Part shown: piece by piece, positions 7,587 through 16,437 of the stretch
Position numbering within the stretch: the first letter of the stretch is position 1
Layout of the letters: every line of letters begins with the position of its first letter
Translations under genes and position numbers: made by a program
The notes under the pieces: model-generated
Databases searched by the model: none
Told to the model about the DNA's origin: nothing
What the model saw: the letters and a program-made list of their open reading frames with translations, nothing else
Origin: Armatimonadota bacterium
GTDB lineage: Bacteria > Armatimonadota > UBA5829
Length of the DNA stretch: 32,204 nt
Assembly: GCA_023474015.1 (NCBI GenBank)
Contig: JAMCYN010000152.1
Span: forward strand, 1-32,204
Direction: 5' to 3'

Positions 7587-9335
7587 TCACGCTCACATGC
7601 TCTCCCTCGCGAGCAACCCTCGCCTTATCGAAGCTCACCATGTAGTCGAGGTCATCTTTGGGAACGGGGTATTTCTGGTTGTAGAGAGCCTGGTGCTCGA
7701 TAATCAGCACCGGATCTAGGGAGACCATGGCGGAGTTGAAGAGGCCGATGTAGTCGAACGCATCGGATGGATAGACTACCCTCCAGCCGGGAAACTGCGC
7801 ATACAAGGCAGTCGGGTCCATCGAATGCTGGCCGCCGTAGCCGCAGCCGGTCCCCACCCTCGTTCGAACCACCAAAGGCACATCGGTCTTGCCGCCATAC
7901 ATGTGCCTGGTCTTGGCGATCTGGCTGAAGAGCTGGTCAGCCGATACCAGAGCGAAGTCGGCGAACATTATCTCAACTATCGGCTTCATTCCGGCCAAAG
8001 CCGCGCCGCAGCCGATTCCCACGAATCCGGCCTCGGAGATGGGAGTGTTTATCACCCGATCAGGATACTTCATCGGCAGACCCTTGGTCGCCCCGTAGGC
8101 TCCTCCGCCGAAGTTCGCGACCTCCTCACCCATCACAAATGCCTCGGGGTCGCGTTCAAGCCAGCGGCCTGTTACCGAGGATATGGCGTCGGCAAAGCGC
8201 ATCTGCTGCCAATCGCTGAAGTCTTCCCGTTCCTTGAATCTGACTTGCGCCCACTCGTGGCCGTCACTTCTCTGGCCGTCGGTAACACTCTCGGGCTCGG
8301 GCCAAAGTCCTACCCTGACCTTGCGAGGGCTGCCGGGCTCGGTGCAATACTCCACGGCACGCTCCACCAGGTCCTTTGCCTTGAGCTTAAGGCACTCGAC
8401 TTCGGATTCGTCCACCAGCCCGGACTCAATGAGCCTCTTCGGGAAAGTATTGACCGGCTCCCTCGAGAGCCACTTCGCTTCCTCTTCCTTGGTCCGATAC
8501 CCAAGAGCACTGCCGACCCTGATGCCTGCGTGGTGGTAGCGACGATAGCACTTGGCTTCGATGATGCAGGGCTTTCCTCCGTCTCGCAGTCGAACTGTGC
8601 AGTCAGAGACGGCCCCGTAGATCGCTATCGGGTCCATACCATCGACCATCAGCCCGTCCATGCCATATGGGTCGGCTCGCCTGTATAAATCCTCTATGGC
8701 GCAGGCATCTCTTACGGAAGTGGCGACAGCATAGTGGTTGTTTTCGATGAAGTAGATAATAGGTAAGTTCCAAGCCCCGGCTATGTTGGCCGCCTCATGG
8801 AAGGCTCCCTGATTGGCCGCGCCGTCGCCGAAGAAGCAGACTACGATGTTGCCGTCGCCCCTGAACTTTTCGGCAAGAGCCACGCCTGTTGCTATCGGCA
8901 CGCCTCCGGCTACAATTGCATTCGTCCCGGCGACCCCGGCTGGGACGTGCCTGAGGTGCATCGAGCCGCCGCGACCCCCGCAGTAGCCGTCAGCAAGGCC
9001 CATTATCTCCGCAAGGGACCGCCTGACTACCTCGTGGGCATCCGCGGGCATATCGCGCTCGCACGGGTCCCAATCCTCGGGCAAAGCATAATCCATCACC
9101 TTGGCCAGGAACTGATGGTGGGCTCTATGGCTTCCCGTGATCTTGTCGGTCTTACGCAAAGCGGCCATAACCCCGGCGGCCACAGCCTCCTGGCCGACAC
9201 TGGTATGAGCGGGACCCCACACGCAGCCGTCCTCTTGCAGATGCAGCACAGCGTGCTCAAAATCATTGATGAGGAAGATGTCGAAGAGCATCCGCCTCGC
9301 GACCAGCTCGCTTATGACATTGTCCTCAAGTGCTC

Positions 9336-9339
9336 TCAT
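9336..9339 (-). other. ATGA stop/start overlap, cyclase to E1
   Basis: The TGA of the cyclase gene overlaps the ATG of the fused E1 gene by the classical 4-base ATGA, supporting coupled translation and a shared pathway. Confidence 0.85.
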
Positions 9340-10019
9340 GCGATCTCCAGCCCGGTCATTGCTTCCATCTCCGACTCACTCAGGCCCTCGATTGCAATCG
9401 CCCTGCACGGGGAGCCATCGCAGCCCCGGATTCGCAGCGGCAGCGCCTGGAAGAAGACTCTGTTTGATTCGAGCTTATCCAGATTCGCGAGGCCCTCGAC
9501 GATGAGCACTTCCTTGCCCAGCAGAGCGTGGTGAGCTTCCAGGTAATCGCTGCCGCATATAGTCGGAGTGTCCATGCCCAAGCACGCGATGCCCGCGTCG
9601 GCCAGATAACGGCAGGCATCCGGATTCAGGCCCGGGCACTCGGCGAAGTAGCGGTCATCGGGGAAGGATTTGTCCCAGCCGGTTCTTACTAGAATCCGCG
9701 CCCCGGGTCCTATCTTATCCGCATGGAGTTCCAACTCAGAGGGAGTTATACGGTCCTTGGCTCCCTTGTGCGTGAAGTCCAGCACCCACGCGGGGCCAAA
9801 GCCATTGGTGATATCGAGCTTGTCAACGGCTGTGCCCGTATCGAAGAAGTGGCGCGGCGCATCCAGGTGCGTGCCAAGGTGCGTGCTGATAACCAACTGG
9901 GTGATGTTGTAGCCGAGGTTCTCCACCTTCAGATGCTGGGTGACGGATGTCTTAGGGTCCGGCCAGAAAGTGGGGGCCTTGTCATAGATATCGAGTGAAA
10001 GATCCACAATACGTTTCAT
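9336..10019 (-). CDS. Cyclase/kynurenine-formamidase-family metal hydrolase
   Basis: 227 aa, from an ATG preceded by TGGAGC at a 6-nt spacing. The family signature HxGTHxDxPxH is present at residues 47-57 (His47, His51, Asp53, His57), which binds the catalytic metals. Known members hydrolyse aryl formamides, isatin or cyclic amides and lactones; the substrate here is unknown. Since it lies between a LarA-like gene and a fused E1 gene, a role in opening or hydrolysing a sugar-acid intermediate is more likely than tryptophan breakdown, because no other kynurenine-pathway gene is seen. It starts 13 nt after the upstream stop and overlaps the next gene by 4 bp. Confidence 0.85.
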   Translation of the reverse strand: MKRIVDLSLDIYDKAPTFWPDPKTSVTQHLKVENLGYNITQLVISTHLGTHLDAPRHFFDTGTAVDKLDITNGFGPAWVLDFTHKGAKDRITPSELELHADKIGPGARILVRTGWDKSFPDDRYFAECPGLNPDACRYLADAGIACLGMDTPTICGSDYLEAHHALLGKEVLIVEGLANLDKLESNRVFFQALPLRIRGCDGSPCRAIAIEGLSESEMEAMTGLEIA

Positions 10020-10032
10020 AGATTCGCTCCAT

Positions 10033-11301
10033 TCAGCCGACTATCGGCAGCATCTCGGCGGCTCCACGAAGAACCGCCACCTTGGCGTCAGAGCCCAATC
10101 TTTCCAACGCCTTATCCAACGCCTCCTGAGGCGTCGACGCGTGTTCAAGCCCCACTTTTTCGATATGCTCTCTGGAAATCCCAGGCGTCACCATATACAA
10201 CCGGGCCTTTTCCACGGCGACTTCGGAGACCTGCATCATATGCACTCCAACCACCTTGTGGGAAATTCGACCGGACTCGACCAGCCCAACGATCTCTTCT
10301 CTTGATCGGTAGCCGAACTCCAGGAGCACATCCGCATGCGTCGCCGACAACCCCTCGTGACACGGCGAGACACATATCACCGCCCCACCCTCGCGCACGA
10401 CCACGCCGGCGGTATCCACAGCTTTGTTAACCTGCCAGAACTCGATATCGAACGGGTGTCCATCCACAACGACAATGTCCGCCTCCGACGGGATGCGAAC
10501 CTCGTGATATGCCCGCGCCCGTCGGCAGCCCTCGCGATGGGCCTCGACAAGATCTCCGGCCACGCAGTCGAGTATATTCATAGATGAATCCATGACTATA
10601 TTCACTATGAAATCCAGCCCGGCCTTGCGAGCCAGCGCATCGATTGAATCGCGAATTGGATTGTCGCGCTTGCCCGCGATTTCCCGGCTGTCCACGTTCG
10701 TTCGAGTCCAGTGCATCTCGGAGTTTGTGATCTCTCCGCAGCAGCCTGGAACGAGTATTTTTCCACCGCCGCTGAAACCACAGACATCGATAGGCATTAT
10801 CCGCCCGATGCCTATGACAATACCGGCCTCGGCCACCTTCTTATTGATCCAGACCTCGACTCCCTGGTCGGTCTTGCCCATAAACTCGAGAGCATCGGGA
10901 TCGTCCCAAGCGTGGTTGTAGACCCTGTAACGCTCAAAGACTTCATCGCCTACCTTGGCGCGCATCTCGAATTCGGTCATGGGGCGATGAGTGCCCAGAG
11001 CCATCATGAACTCTATTTCATCATCGGCGATTCCGCCCGCATGAAGCTCCTCGATGACGTGCGGAATCACCTTGAATGCCGGTGTCGGGCGGGCGACGTC
11101 GTCGCAGACAATGAGCGCCGACTTCTTTCCATAAGCCAGTTCTCGAAGCCGGGGGGCGCCGATGGGACTTGCGATCGCGCTTCGAATGAGCGAGTCCTCG
11201 GGCTCGGCGGCTTCGAGACAGGGCGTCTCGAAGATTCCGAGCAGGTTCGACTCGGGAATGTCCATGTAGGTATTCGGATATGGAAACTCGATGCGCACCA
11301 T
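10033..11301 (-). CDS. LarA-family (DUF2088) protein, nickel-pincer racemase/epimerase-like
   Basis: 422 aa. LarA enzymes racemise or epimerise 2-hydroxyacids using a nickel-pincer nucleotide. The N-terminal half has 'CDDVARPTPAF', 'ALGTHRPMT' with His105, 'VYNHAWDDP', 'GFSGGGKILVPG' with Lys181, and 'SEMHW' with His197. These correspond to the cofactor-binding His and Lys of characterised LarA (offset of about three residues, from memory). At the place of the second catalytic His, usually in a 'PH..aGfSGG' context, this protein reads 'MPIDVCGFSGG', with Ile171. It may use a different acid/base or substrate. The cofactor-making larB, larC and larE genes are not in the window. It starts 8 nt after the upstream SDR gene, in a tight run with the cyclase and E1 genes. 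Confidence 0.85.
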   Translation of the reverse strand: MVRIEFPYPNTYMDIPESNLLGIFETPCLEAAEPEDSLIRSAIASPIGAPRLRELAYGKKSALIVCDDVARPTPAFKVIPHVIEELHAGGIADDEIEFMMALGTHRPMTEFEMRAKVGDEVFERYRVYNHAWDDPDALEFMGKTDQGVEVWINKKVAEAGIVIGIGRIMPIDVCGFSGGGKILVPGCCGEITNSEMHWTRTNVDSREIAGKRDNPIRDSIDALARKAGLDFIVNIVMDSSMNILDCVAGDLVEAHREGCRRARAYHEVRIPSEADIVVVDGHPFDIEFWQVNKAVDTAGVVVREGGAVICVSPCHEGLSATHADVLLEFGYRSREEIVGLVESGRISHKVVGVHMMQVSEVAVEKARLYMVTPGISREHIEKVGLEHASTPQEALDKALERLGSDAKVAVLRGAAEMLPIVG

Positions 11302-11309
11302 TGACCCCT

Positions 11310-12050
11310 TTAGTCCATCACCAGCCCGCCGTTGACGTCGAGTATCTCCCCAGTGATATACCGAGCCCTATCGGATGCGAGGAACGCCACGGCCTCCGCC
11401 ACATCCTGGGGTTTGCCGTATTCCTTCCAGGGAATGGACGCCGCGAACGCCGCGTTGGTGTCCTCTCCCCAGGCATCGGTCAGCTCGGTGCCGGTCGGGC
11501 CGGGGCAGACGGCGTTGACGTTGATCTTATACGGGGCCGCCTGCAGGGCAAGAGACTTGGTGAGGCAAATCACACCGGCCTTGGATGCAGAGTAGTGAGC
11601 CCCGGCCGCGACTCCGCCGATCTTGGCCGCGGCCGAGGCCATATTGACTATCCTGCCGTTGCCCTGCTCGATCATCAGGCGCAGCGCCTCTCGGCTCATT
11701 AGGAACGGCCCGCGCAGATTGATTGCCATCACTCGGTCCCATTCGACGGTATCCAGCTCAAGAATCGGGACCATCTTGCAGACTCCCGCGTTGTTGACCA
11801 GGATATCGACCCGGCCAAGCCTGGATTTTGCCTCCGAGTACAGACGCATTACCGACTCCTCCGAGGATACATCCACCTCGAGGGCTAGACTACGTGCGGA
11901 TGCCTCCTCGGCGGTCTGCCGGGCTCCGGCCAGGTTCATATCCGCCACGACGACATCCGCGCCCTCTTTGGCAAGCGTCAGGCATATCGCGCGACCTATC
12001 CCCTGGGCCCCACCTGTAACTACAGCCACCCGACCCTGCAACTCATTCAT
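11310..12050 (-). CDS. Classical short-chain dehydrogenase/reductase (FabG-like)
   Basis: 246 aa from the ATG at 12050. A TTG two codons upstream is less likely because it lies only 3 nt from the AAAGG, against 9 nt for the ATG. The Rossmann motif TGGAQGIG is at residues 12-19, 'NNAG' follows, and the catalytic Ser139, Tyr153 and Lys157 are in 'NMAS' and 'HYSASK'. The C-terminus 'ITGEILDVNGGLVMD' is typical of FabG-like NAD(P)H oxidoreductases. Although the family includes 3-oxoacyl-ACP reductase, the context (second SDR, LarA-like and cyclase genes) suggests oxidation of a sugar or sugar acid. Confidence 0.9.
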   Translation of the reverse strand: MNELQGRVAVVTGGAQGIGRAICLTLAKEGADVVVADMNLAGARQTAEEASARSLALEVDVSSEESVMRLYSEAKSRLGRVDILVNNAGVCKMVPILELDTVEWDRVMAINLRGPFLMSREALRLMIEQGNGRIVNMASAAAKIGGVAAGAHYSASKAGVICLTKSLALQAAPYKINVNAVCPGPTGTELTDAWGEDTNAAFAASIPWKEYGKPQDVAEAVAFLASDRARYITGEILDVNGGLVMD

Positions 12051-12065
12051 TGTCAACTGCCTTTC

Positions 12066-12884
12066 CTACACTGAGCCGGCGAAGCTGCTGGCTTTGCCGA
12101 GTCCTTCACTGCCCATCCCCTGGTAACCACCGTCGATAGGCAAATCCACCGCCGTCACAAACGACGCATCATCACTTAGTAGAAACAAAATAGGCCCCGC
12201 GCACTCGACAGGCTCACCCAATCTCTCGAGCATATGGAATTGGCCCCAAATGGGCTCCCACTTGGCGCGATCTCCACCGGCTGCCTTGGATACCTCACGA
12301 GTCCATATCCAACCCGGACTCACACTGTTGACCCGGATATTAAACGGGGCGAGGTCCAGAGCCTGACACCTGGTGAGCGTATAGACCGCTCCCTTGGCGG
12401 CATTGTATGTCCAGCGGTCGGGTTGGGCGGCGAATGCGGATATGCTGGACATATTCACAACGGCGCCGCCGCCCTGCTTTTTCATGGGCTCAACGACAAG
12501 CTGAGTCATTAGTGCATAGGCCATGGGGCCGACCTGCATTACCCGCTCCCAGTCAGCCCTAGTCGCATCCAGACCCTTGGCCGTGAATGAGAATGCATTA
12601 TTGACCAGGTGGTCGATCTTGCCCCACTTTTCGAGCGTGCGGCTCACAACGCCACGACAGAAGTTCTCATCCGACATATCTCCATGGCAAAACAGCACAT
12701 CGCCGCCGGTGTCGGAGAGCTCCTTTGCGGTCGTGATTCCGATCTCACTTACTCCCGTAAAAGCAACCGACGCGCCCTCTTTACACAACTCCTCGACCAC
12801 CGCACGGCCTATCCCCGAAGAACCGCCAGTAACTATTGCTACCTTGCCTTTGAAACGATTGATCACTGGACTCCTTTCGTTCAT
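12066..12884 (-). CDS. Short-chain dehydrogenase/reductase
   Basis: 272 aa. NAD(P)-binding motif TGGSSGIG at ~19-26, 'VNNAFSF' in place of the usual NNAG, and catalytic Ser147, Tyr160 and Lys164 ('MSSIS', 'WTYNAAK'). It ends 'VDLPIDGGYQGMGSEGLGKAS'. It is a paralog of the next SDR, not a duplicate, since they differ at most positions. A 15-nt gap separates the two. A matched pair of SDRs beside hydrolase-like and racemase-like genes suggests successive oxidation steps on one substrate. Confidence 0.88.
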   Translation of the reverse strand: MNERSPVINRFKGKVAIVTGGSSGIGRAVVEELCKEGASVAFTGVSEIGITTAKELSDTGGDVLFCHGDMSDENFCRGVVSRTLEKWGKIDHLVNNAFSFTAKGLDATRADWERVMQVGPMAYALMTQLVVEPMKKQGGGAVVNMSSISAFAAQPDRWTYNAAKGAVYTLTRCQALDLAPFNIRVNSVSPGWIWTREVSKAAGGDRAKWEPIWGQFHMLERLGEPVECAGPILFLLSDDASFVTAVDLPIDGGYQGMGSEGLGKASSFAGSV

Positions 12885-12917
12885 TGCATATCCCTCCGTT
12901 AAGTGTATTCAGCACGC

Positions 12918-14075
12918 TTATAATGCCTCTCTCATCTTCTCGCAGTAGTATTGCACATTCTCCCACTTGGCATCATCGGCAATACGATGGTCCGGGCAGG
13001 GAATGTATCCGCCCAGGTCCACGAGCCTTTTGAGCCTCTCGATTTCCTCGTCTACCGCCCTGTAGTCACGGGCGAACACGTGCTTGCGCATGCCGCCGAT
13101 GCCACGGACTTGCCTGCCGTATTCCTTTCGCCAGGGCTCAACGCTTGCATCCCAAGTGCCAACCTCTATCGGGAACATCACATTTACGCCATTCTCGAGC
13201 CAGATAGGAACCAACGAGTCGATGAGACCGTCGCAGTCCAGAGAAACCAGCTCTATCCCGTAAGATGCAAGCAGTTGGGTGATCCGCCTATAGTGCGGGC
13301 CGACGTGCTCCGCGAAGAACCTTGGGTTCACAAGGGGACCGTTCTTGAAGCAGATGTCCTCCCAGAAGTGGGCGATATCCAGCTTTATGCCGGTCTTGAG
13401 CGACTCTTCCACGCATCTGTAGCACAGCTCCCCGACCGTATCTATTATCTCGATAAGAAGGACTTCATCGTCGGCGGCCAGGTAGCACAGGTTCTCCATG
13501 CCGATGTAGTCTCTGATAGAGCCATACAGACTTCCGCAAACCAGCAGATAGTGGTTCTCGCGGTTATCCCGCATCAGATACTCTCTGCCGCCTTGGTCGA
13601 AGCGTCTCATCTCGGTTTCGCAGTTGACCATCGCTGAGTTGATGCGGTCCATATCAAACTGCATCCTGGGCTTGAAGAGTTCCTCCCACTCCTTGCGGCC
13701 CTTGAGCACGTGGTCGAACTCCATCGGAATACCACCGGCTTGATCTTTCTCCAGCACAATCGCCCCGTCGGTGGTCATCACCTTGCGCGAACCGTCCGGC
13801 AGTTCCTCGACAACTCGCCTCTCAAAAGGAGGATACAGCCTGGTGGCCGGACAGAACCCGAGACTATACTCGATATCGAACCCCAATCTCTTGGTAAGGG
13901 GATACAATGCGATATGGCCGTCGCCTTGAAGTGAAGCCTCATACTCCTCCTGGGTCAAGTGTCCCTCGTTCTTCCATTTCGTCAGCGTCTCCGACAGGAA
14001 GCCGAAGTGCAATAGCGGCAGCCGGTCGTAGGGCTGGTAGTTCAATATGGCTAGTATGCGTTCTCTGTTGGTCAA
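12918..14075 (-). CDS. Uroporphyrinogen-decarboxylase-like (URO-D superfamily) protein
   Basis: 385 aa from the TTG at 14075 (GGAG 10 nt upstream), giving the family-typical start 'TNRERILAILNYQPYDRLPLLHFG'. The ATG at 14117 would add 14 atypical residues and is the alternative. Barrel features include 'GHIALYPLTKRLGFD', 'GSIRDYIGMENLCYLAADD' and 'KTGIKLDIAHFWEDICFKNGPLVNPRFF'. The true HemE N-terminal RQAGRY motif is absent, so this is not a haem enzyme. In the position where corrinoid methyltransferases of the family have HxC, it reads Asp-Cys-Asp ('SLDCDGLIDSL'). The 'IPCPDHRI' near the end has a Cys and a His. Function unknown; it follows two SDR genes in the probable catabolic operon and begins just beyond an IS630-family insertion. 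Confidence 0.82.
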   Translation of the reverse strand: MTNRERILAILNYQPYDRLPLLHFGFLSETLTKWKNEGHLTQEEYEASLQGDGHIALYPLTKRLGFDIEYSLGFCPATRLYPPFERRVVEELPDGSRKVMTTDGAIVLEKDQAGGIPMEFDHVLKGRKEWEELFKPRMQFDMDRINSAMVNCETEMRRFDQGGREYLMRDNRENHYLLVCGSLYGSIRDYIGMENLCYLAADDEVLLIEIIDTVGELCYRCVEESLKTGIKLDIAHFWEDICFKNGPLVNPRFFAEHVGPHYRRITQLLASYGIELVSLDCDGLIDSLVPIWLENGVNVMFPIEVGTWDASVEPWRKEYGRQVRGIGGMRKHVFARDYRAVDEEIERLKRLVDLGGYIPCPDHRIADDAKWENVQYYCEKMREAL

Positions 14076-14154
14076 TTCGAGTGTTCTCCGTACGGAACGT
14101 GGCCTTTCCCCGCTCATCCCCGGCCATTTATGATAAAGGAGATTTCGGCAACTA

Positions 14155-14167
14155 GTGGTCAGTTAAT
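14155..14167 (+). repeat. Element A left terminal inverted repeat
   Basis: GTGGTCAGTTAAT, preceded by the TA duplication; exact inverse of 16442-16454. Confidence 0.9.
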
Positions 14168-14203
14168 GTGAATCTTGTCGCTGCATATCTCGTATAGATA
14201 GAT

Positions 14204-15309
14204 ATGAAATACCCTGTCTTTTTGAGTGCGGAGCAACGCTCGCACCTTGAAAAGATGATAAGCTCGGGCCATGACTCCGCTAGAGTTTTGGCCAGAGCAC
14301 GTTTATTGTTACTCTCGGACCGGAGCCTCGGCGAGAAGCGCGAAGACAGCGAGGTCGCGGAGGCTGTTATGGCCTCGGCCGGTACTGTTCGACGGGTCAG
14401 AAAAGAGTTTGCTCTTGGCGGGATATCCTCCGCCAGCTATGATAAACCGCGTCCTGGAGCAGTGCCCAAGATCACGGGTGACATTGAGGCAAGAATAACC
14501 ATGCTTGCCTGTTCCAACCCGCCGGAGGGACATGTCAGATGGACACTGAGGCTCCTTGCCGACAGGGTTGTCGAACTGGGATATCTTGATTCCATCTCGC
14601 ATGTCGCCATCGGTAACCGGCTAAAAAAACGACATCAAGCCGTGGCAAACGGCCTGCTACAACATAGCCGAGCCTTCCGGCAGGTTCGTTGCCAAGATGG
14701 AAGATATCCTGGACGTGTATCAGCGTCCTTACGATCCATCTCGACCAGTGATCTGTATAGACGAGAAGTCCAAGCAGCTTCTTGGCTCGCCCAATGGCTC
14801 TATCCCCGCCGCTCCGGGTAGAGCCCAGCGAATTGACTCTGAATACGAGCGTAACGGAACATGCAACATATTCGGCTGGATCGAGCCCCTGACTGGCCGC
14901 CGCAACGCCGATGTCACCGACAGGCGCACCGGGCTTGATTTTGCCCACGAGATCAAAGACCTTACGGACGTTCGATATCCGGATGCCGAGAAGATAGTCC
15001 TTGTCTGCGACAATCTCAATACGCACGGCGCGGCATCCCTATATGAGCGATATGAACCGGCTGAGGCTCATCGTATCGCAAACAAGATCGAGTGGCACTA
15101 CACGCCCGAGCACGGAAGCTGGCTCAATATTGCCGAGATAGAGCTTTCCATTCTCGCCAGGCAGTGCCTGAACCGGCGCATAGCCGATAAAGATACACTC
15201 ATGCGAGAAGTCGCGGCTTACAATCAGTGGCGCAACAAAGTACCCACGGCCATAGACTGGCAGTTCAAAACTGCAGACGCGAGAATCAAGTTAAAAAGGC
15301 TGTATCCTA
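14204..15309 (+). pseudogene. IS630-family transposase of element A, in two frames and interrupted at its end
   Basis: The first part (14204-~14630) has the helix-turn-helix region ('LSAEQRSHLEKMISSG', 'VAEAVMASAGTVRRVRKEF', 'ASYDKPRPGAVP', 'HVRWTLRLLADRVVELG'). The second part continues in another frame with 'NDIKPWQTACYNIAEPSG', then 'KMEDILDVYQRPYDPSRPVICIDEK' (Asp), 'IVLVCDNLNTHG' (Asp) and 'HGSWLNIAEIEL' (Glu), the full DDE set. The frame change falls at seven A residues (14623-14629) and corresponds to +1 or -2. The last codons are cut by element B. Joining across B with one TA restores 'LKRLYPKIVHNQIN' and a stop. Whether the A-run is a programmed recoding site or a mutation is unresolved. 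Confidence 0.85.
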
Positions 15310-15315
15310 ATTCCG

Positions 15316-16367
15316 TTATGTTTTCATGATGGCACTAATCCAAGGCCAATTGGTAAGTCGCCTGACTGCTGGCTGGTCCGCTGCCATCTCCTCCAATCCG
15401 TGTTCAGCCTGATTGGTCGCGGCGTCCAGGGAATCGAAGACACGGTTCGCGAAATAGTCTCGCCTTAGTGTGTTCCATATCTGCTCTGCCGGGTTGAGTT
15501 CAGGTGAATATGGAGGCAGCGGTATCAGCGAAATGTTATCCGGTATCTTGAGATCCTTGCTTCTGTGTGATGAAGCTCCGTCAAGAACCATAACGACAAA
15601 CTCCTCGCTGTGTGCTGCGCTGACCTGTGCCAAAAAGCGGGTCATGCTGTCCGTATTCATCTTTTCAGCAGTCATGTAATCAAGGCATCCATCCCAAGGA
15701 CTGACTGCGGCATACTCGTAATGGAACTCCCGAACCAAGGCCAGGTTTACAACCGGCCTATGTGGAGCAGGCGCCCAGCATGATTGGGGATCGCTCATTC
15801 TCCCAAATCGAGCCTCGTCCTGAAACATTAGGCGCATCGGAAGTTGTTTCTCGTTTTTCAAACAGGCGGCAGCCACAGCTTCGGGGAGTTTTTTTTGAAC
15901 TCGTCCTGCGCTGCAGGGTCGCTCTTGGGATGCTTTGTGTCCGGTTGCACCTTGCGCCAGCCATGGCGGGCCAACAAACGATAGGTCGTTGATATTGGGC
16001 AATCATGGCCCAACCGATACACCAGAGCGGCATGTATGGGAGGAACAGTCAGAACTCCTCCCGCAGCCGCCTTAGCCTCCCACTCTCGAAGGAACTCATC
16101 CTCCTCGTGAACGGACATAGAACAATGTCGACGACCACCCCATTGATTTTTCGGAGCGTTGTCTTGTTTGCAAATACGACTTTGATCACGAAAGACTGTT
16201 CGACGGCTCGTCCCGAGAACCTCAGCCGTTTGATCAGCGTCAAGGCCAACCGTGTTACGCAAAATCACAGACAGTGCCGTGCGATATTCTGCAACAGTGG
16301 TAGCCTGATCGCGCAGTTGCATTGCCCGCTGTAGCTCTTTCGCACTGATACAAGTTTGTCTCGCCAT
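15316..16367 (-). CDS. IS630-family transposase of element B, likely made by -1 frameshift
   Basis: Start ATG at 16367 with GGAGG 6 nt upstream. Frame 1 (16367-~15888) has the helix-turn-helix region ('LDADQTAEVLGTSRRTVFRDQ', 'LARHGWRKVQPDTKHPKSD') and ends 'DEFKKNSPKLWLPPV'. Frame 2 (to 15316) carries the catalytic part: 'MFQDEARFGRMSD' (Asp), 'VMVLDGASSHRSK' (Asp) and 'LPPYSPELNPAEQIWN' (Glu). The frames meet at A AAA AAC in frame 1 (minus-strand reading of 15889-15896 plus the next base), a canonical -1 slippery heptamer. After slipping, the product reads 'FKKLPEAVAAACLKNEKQLPMRLMFQDE'. All DDE residues are present, so this copy may be active. It is convergent with the element A gene. Confidence 0.88.
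15888..15896 (-). promoter_or_regulatory. Putative -1 ribosomal frameshift site (A AAA AAC)
   Basis: On the minus strand eight A residues are followed by C. In the upstream frame the codons are AAA AAA AAC, so the A AAA AAC heptamer is correctly phased. A -1 slip leads directly into the frame encoding the catalytic domain. No obvious strong downstream hairpin was identified. Confidence 0.7.
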
Positions 16368-16437
16368 GATACACCTCCACAAGGAAAGTGTATCATAGTG
16401 TCATCTTGAACGCAATACGGAATAAGATCGTACATAA

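Larger units (their letters stand above)
7471..9339 (-). pseudogene. Fused E1 alpha/beta 2-oxoacid dehydrogenase, C-terminus lost to IS insertion
   Basis: 622-aa frame. Residues 1-~335 are the thiamine-diphosphate-binding E1 alpha part; the cofactor motif runs from GDG (171-173) to Asn-Asn (200-201). Residues ~375-584 are the E1 beta pyrimidine-binding part ('MGEEVANFGGG', 'EAGFVGIGCGAALAG', 'SMDPTALYAQFPGWRVVYPSD'). Family members convert 2-oxoacids or acetoin-like substrates with an E2 partner, which is not in this window. The frame crosses the IS1634-type right end at 7586, so residues 585-622 are encoded by the insertion sequence. The transketolase C-terminal domain (roughly 120 residues) that should follow 'REGEHVSV' is missing, so activity is doubtful. 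The start overlaps the stop of the cyclase gene (ATGA, 9336-9339), indicating translational coupling. Confidence 0.85.
15310..16422 (-). mobile_element. IS630-family element B nested inside element A
   Basis: The ends read inward as ATTCCGTTATG and TTCCGTATTGC and continue as related inverted repeats of about 27 bp, sharing the blocks ATTCCGT, TTCA, GATG and CACTA. TA is found on both sides (15308-15309 and 16423-16424), as expected for this family. Removing the element and one TA repairs the end of the element A transposase frame, which is strong evidence for a nested insertion. Length is about 1.11 kb. The left end has one extra A relative to the right end. Confidence 0.85.

Noticed and set aside
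7825..8688. Long plus-strand open frame opposite the E1 gene
   Set aside because: It is antisense to a clear E1 protein with a thiamine-diphosphate motif and shows no recognisable domain. The same holds for the other long frames opposite 12.9-13.6, 22.5-23.4 and 29.7-30.4 kb.
9336..10019. Kynurenine formamidase in tryptophan degradation
   Set aside because: Only the family metal motif supports it, and no other gene of that pathway is nearby; a general cyclase-family call is safer.
12918..14075. True haem-pathway uroporphyrinogen decarboxylase (HemE)
   Set aside because: The RQAGRY-type N-terminal motif is absent here and in the other UROD-like proteins, several paralogs lie in one catabolic locus, and no other haem gene is present.
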